A stretch of DNA of 60,514 bases, from NCBI GenBank assembly GCA_944376265.1, contig CALWCD010000006.1:1-60514 (forward strand), in the 5' to 3' direction. Of this stretch, positions 60,509-60,514 are shown one piece after another; positions within the stretch are counted from its first letter, which is position 1, and the number at the start of each line of letters is the position of its first letter. Made by a program: the position numbers and the translations under genes. This DNA comes from an uncultured Clostridia bacterium (GTDB lineage: Bacteria > Bacillota > Clostridia > Oscillospirales > Acutalibacteraceae). The notes beneath the pieces were generated by a model. It was not told where the DNA came from. It was given only the letters and a program-made list of their open reading frames with translations, and made no database searches.

Positions 60509-60514
60509 GCGCTT

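Overview
The window reads as a chromosomal stretch of a GC-rich (about 60%) Firmicute, most likely a gut Oscillospiraceae/Ruminococcaceae-type Clostridium. The signs are strong AGGAGG ribosome binding sites, textbook TTGACA/TATAAT promoters, occasional GTG and TTG starts, SLH-domain surface anchoring, DUF1836, NrdR and a PcrA carrying a lineage-type insertion. No rRNA, tRNA, CRISPR array, phage or insertion sequence was seen.

Layout. 0-3.3 kb: an SLH-anchored GDSL esterase and a cation/proton antiporter whose leader folds as a fluoride (crcB-type) riboswitch. 3.4-23.4 kb: a cytoplasmic glycosidase cluster suited to arabinoglucuronoxylan oligosaccharides: GH127, GH3, a broken MGH1-like hydrolase, GH2 beta-glucuronidase, a MarR regulator, GH51, a CUT1 ABC transporter, a lipoprotein, GH39 and GH8. 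None of the glycosidases has a signal peptide, so oligomers appear to be imported and then trimmed. 23.5-27.5 kb: an SDR oxidoreductase, then a DapA-family aldolase paired with an IlvD/Edd-family sugar-acid dehydratase behind a promoter with a perfect palindromic operator. 27.6-36.9 kb: a five-gene signalling/transport operon (GAF-ABC ATPase fusion, FtsX/MacB-type permease with coiled coil, FecR-domain surface protein, CHASE2 adenylate cyclase, TIM-barrel protein), with a LytTR response regulator transcribed divergently and LytTR-type direct repeats in between. 37.0-42.1 kb: an AraC regulator divergent from uxaB-uxaA-uxaC. 42.2-48.5 kb: a decayed accessory carbohydrate region. Here a GH31 and an AraC gene have both lost their 5' ends at one junction, a two-domain esterase is intact, and an lplB-lplC permease pair is fused by deletion. 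48.6-60.5 kb: mostly single-gene and housekeeping functions: an OYE/enoate-type reductase, an EamA transporter, Fic-ArsC-ThpR, a HEAT-repeat protein and a MarR gene sharing an operator motif, a Cys-rich protein, a zinc-ribbon membrane protein, PcrA, DUF1836, a TIM-barrel protein and NrdR.

How the genes fit together (inference). GH8 and GH39 shorten xylo-oligomers, GH51 and GH127 remove arabinose in alpha and beta linkage, and beta-glucuronidase releases glucuronate. UxaC can isomerise glucuronate or galacturonate. UxaB and UxaA complete only the galacturonate branch to 2-keto-3-deoxygluconate (KDG); UxuA/UxuB, KDG kinase and KDPG aldolase are not here. The DapA-family enzyme might split KDG or a keto-deoxy pentonate. 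Four carbohydrate genes or gene pairs carry lesions (two nonsense codons, two deletion junctions) while all other genes look intact. That suggests recent strain-level loss, or chimeric assembly at those points. The most novel candidate system is the GAF-ABC/FtsX/FecR/CHASE2-cyclase operon under apparent LytTR control.
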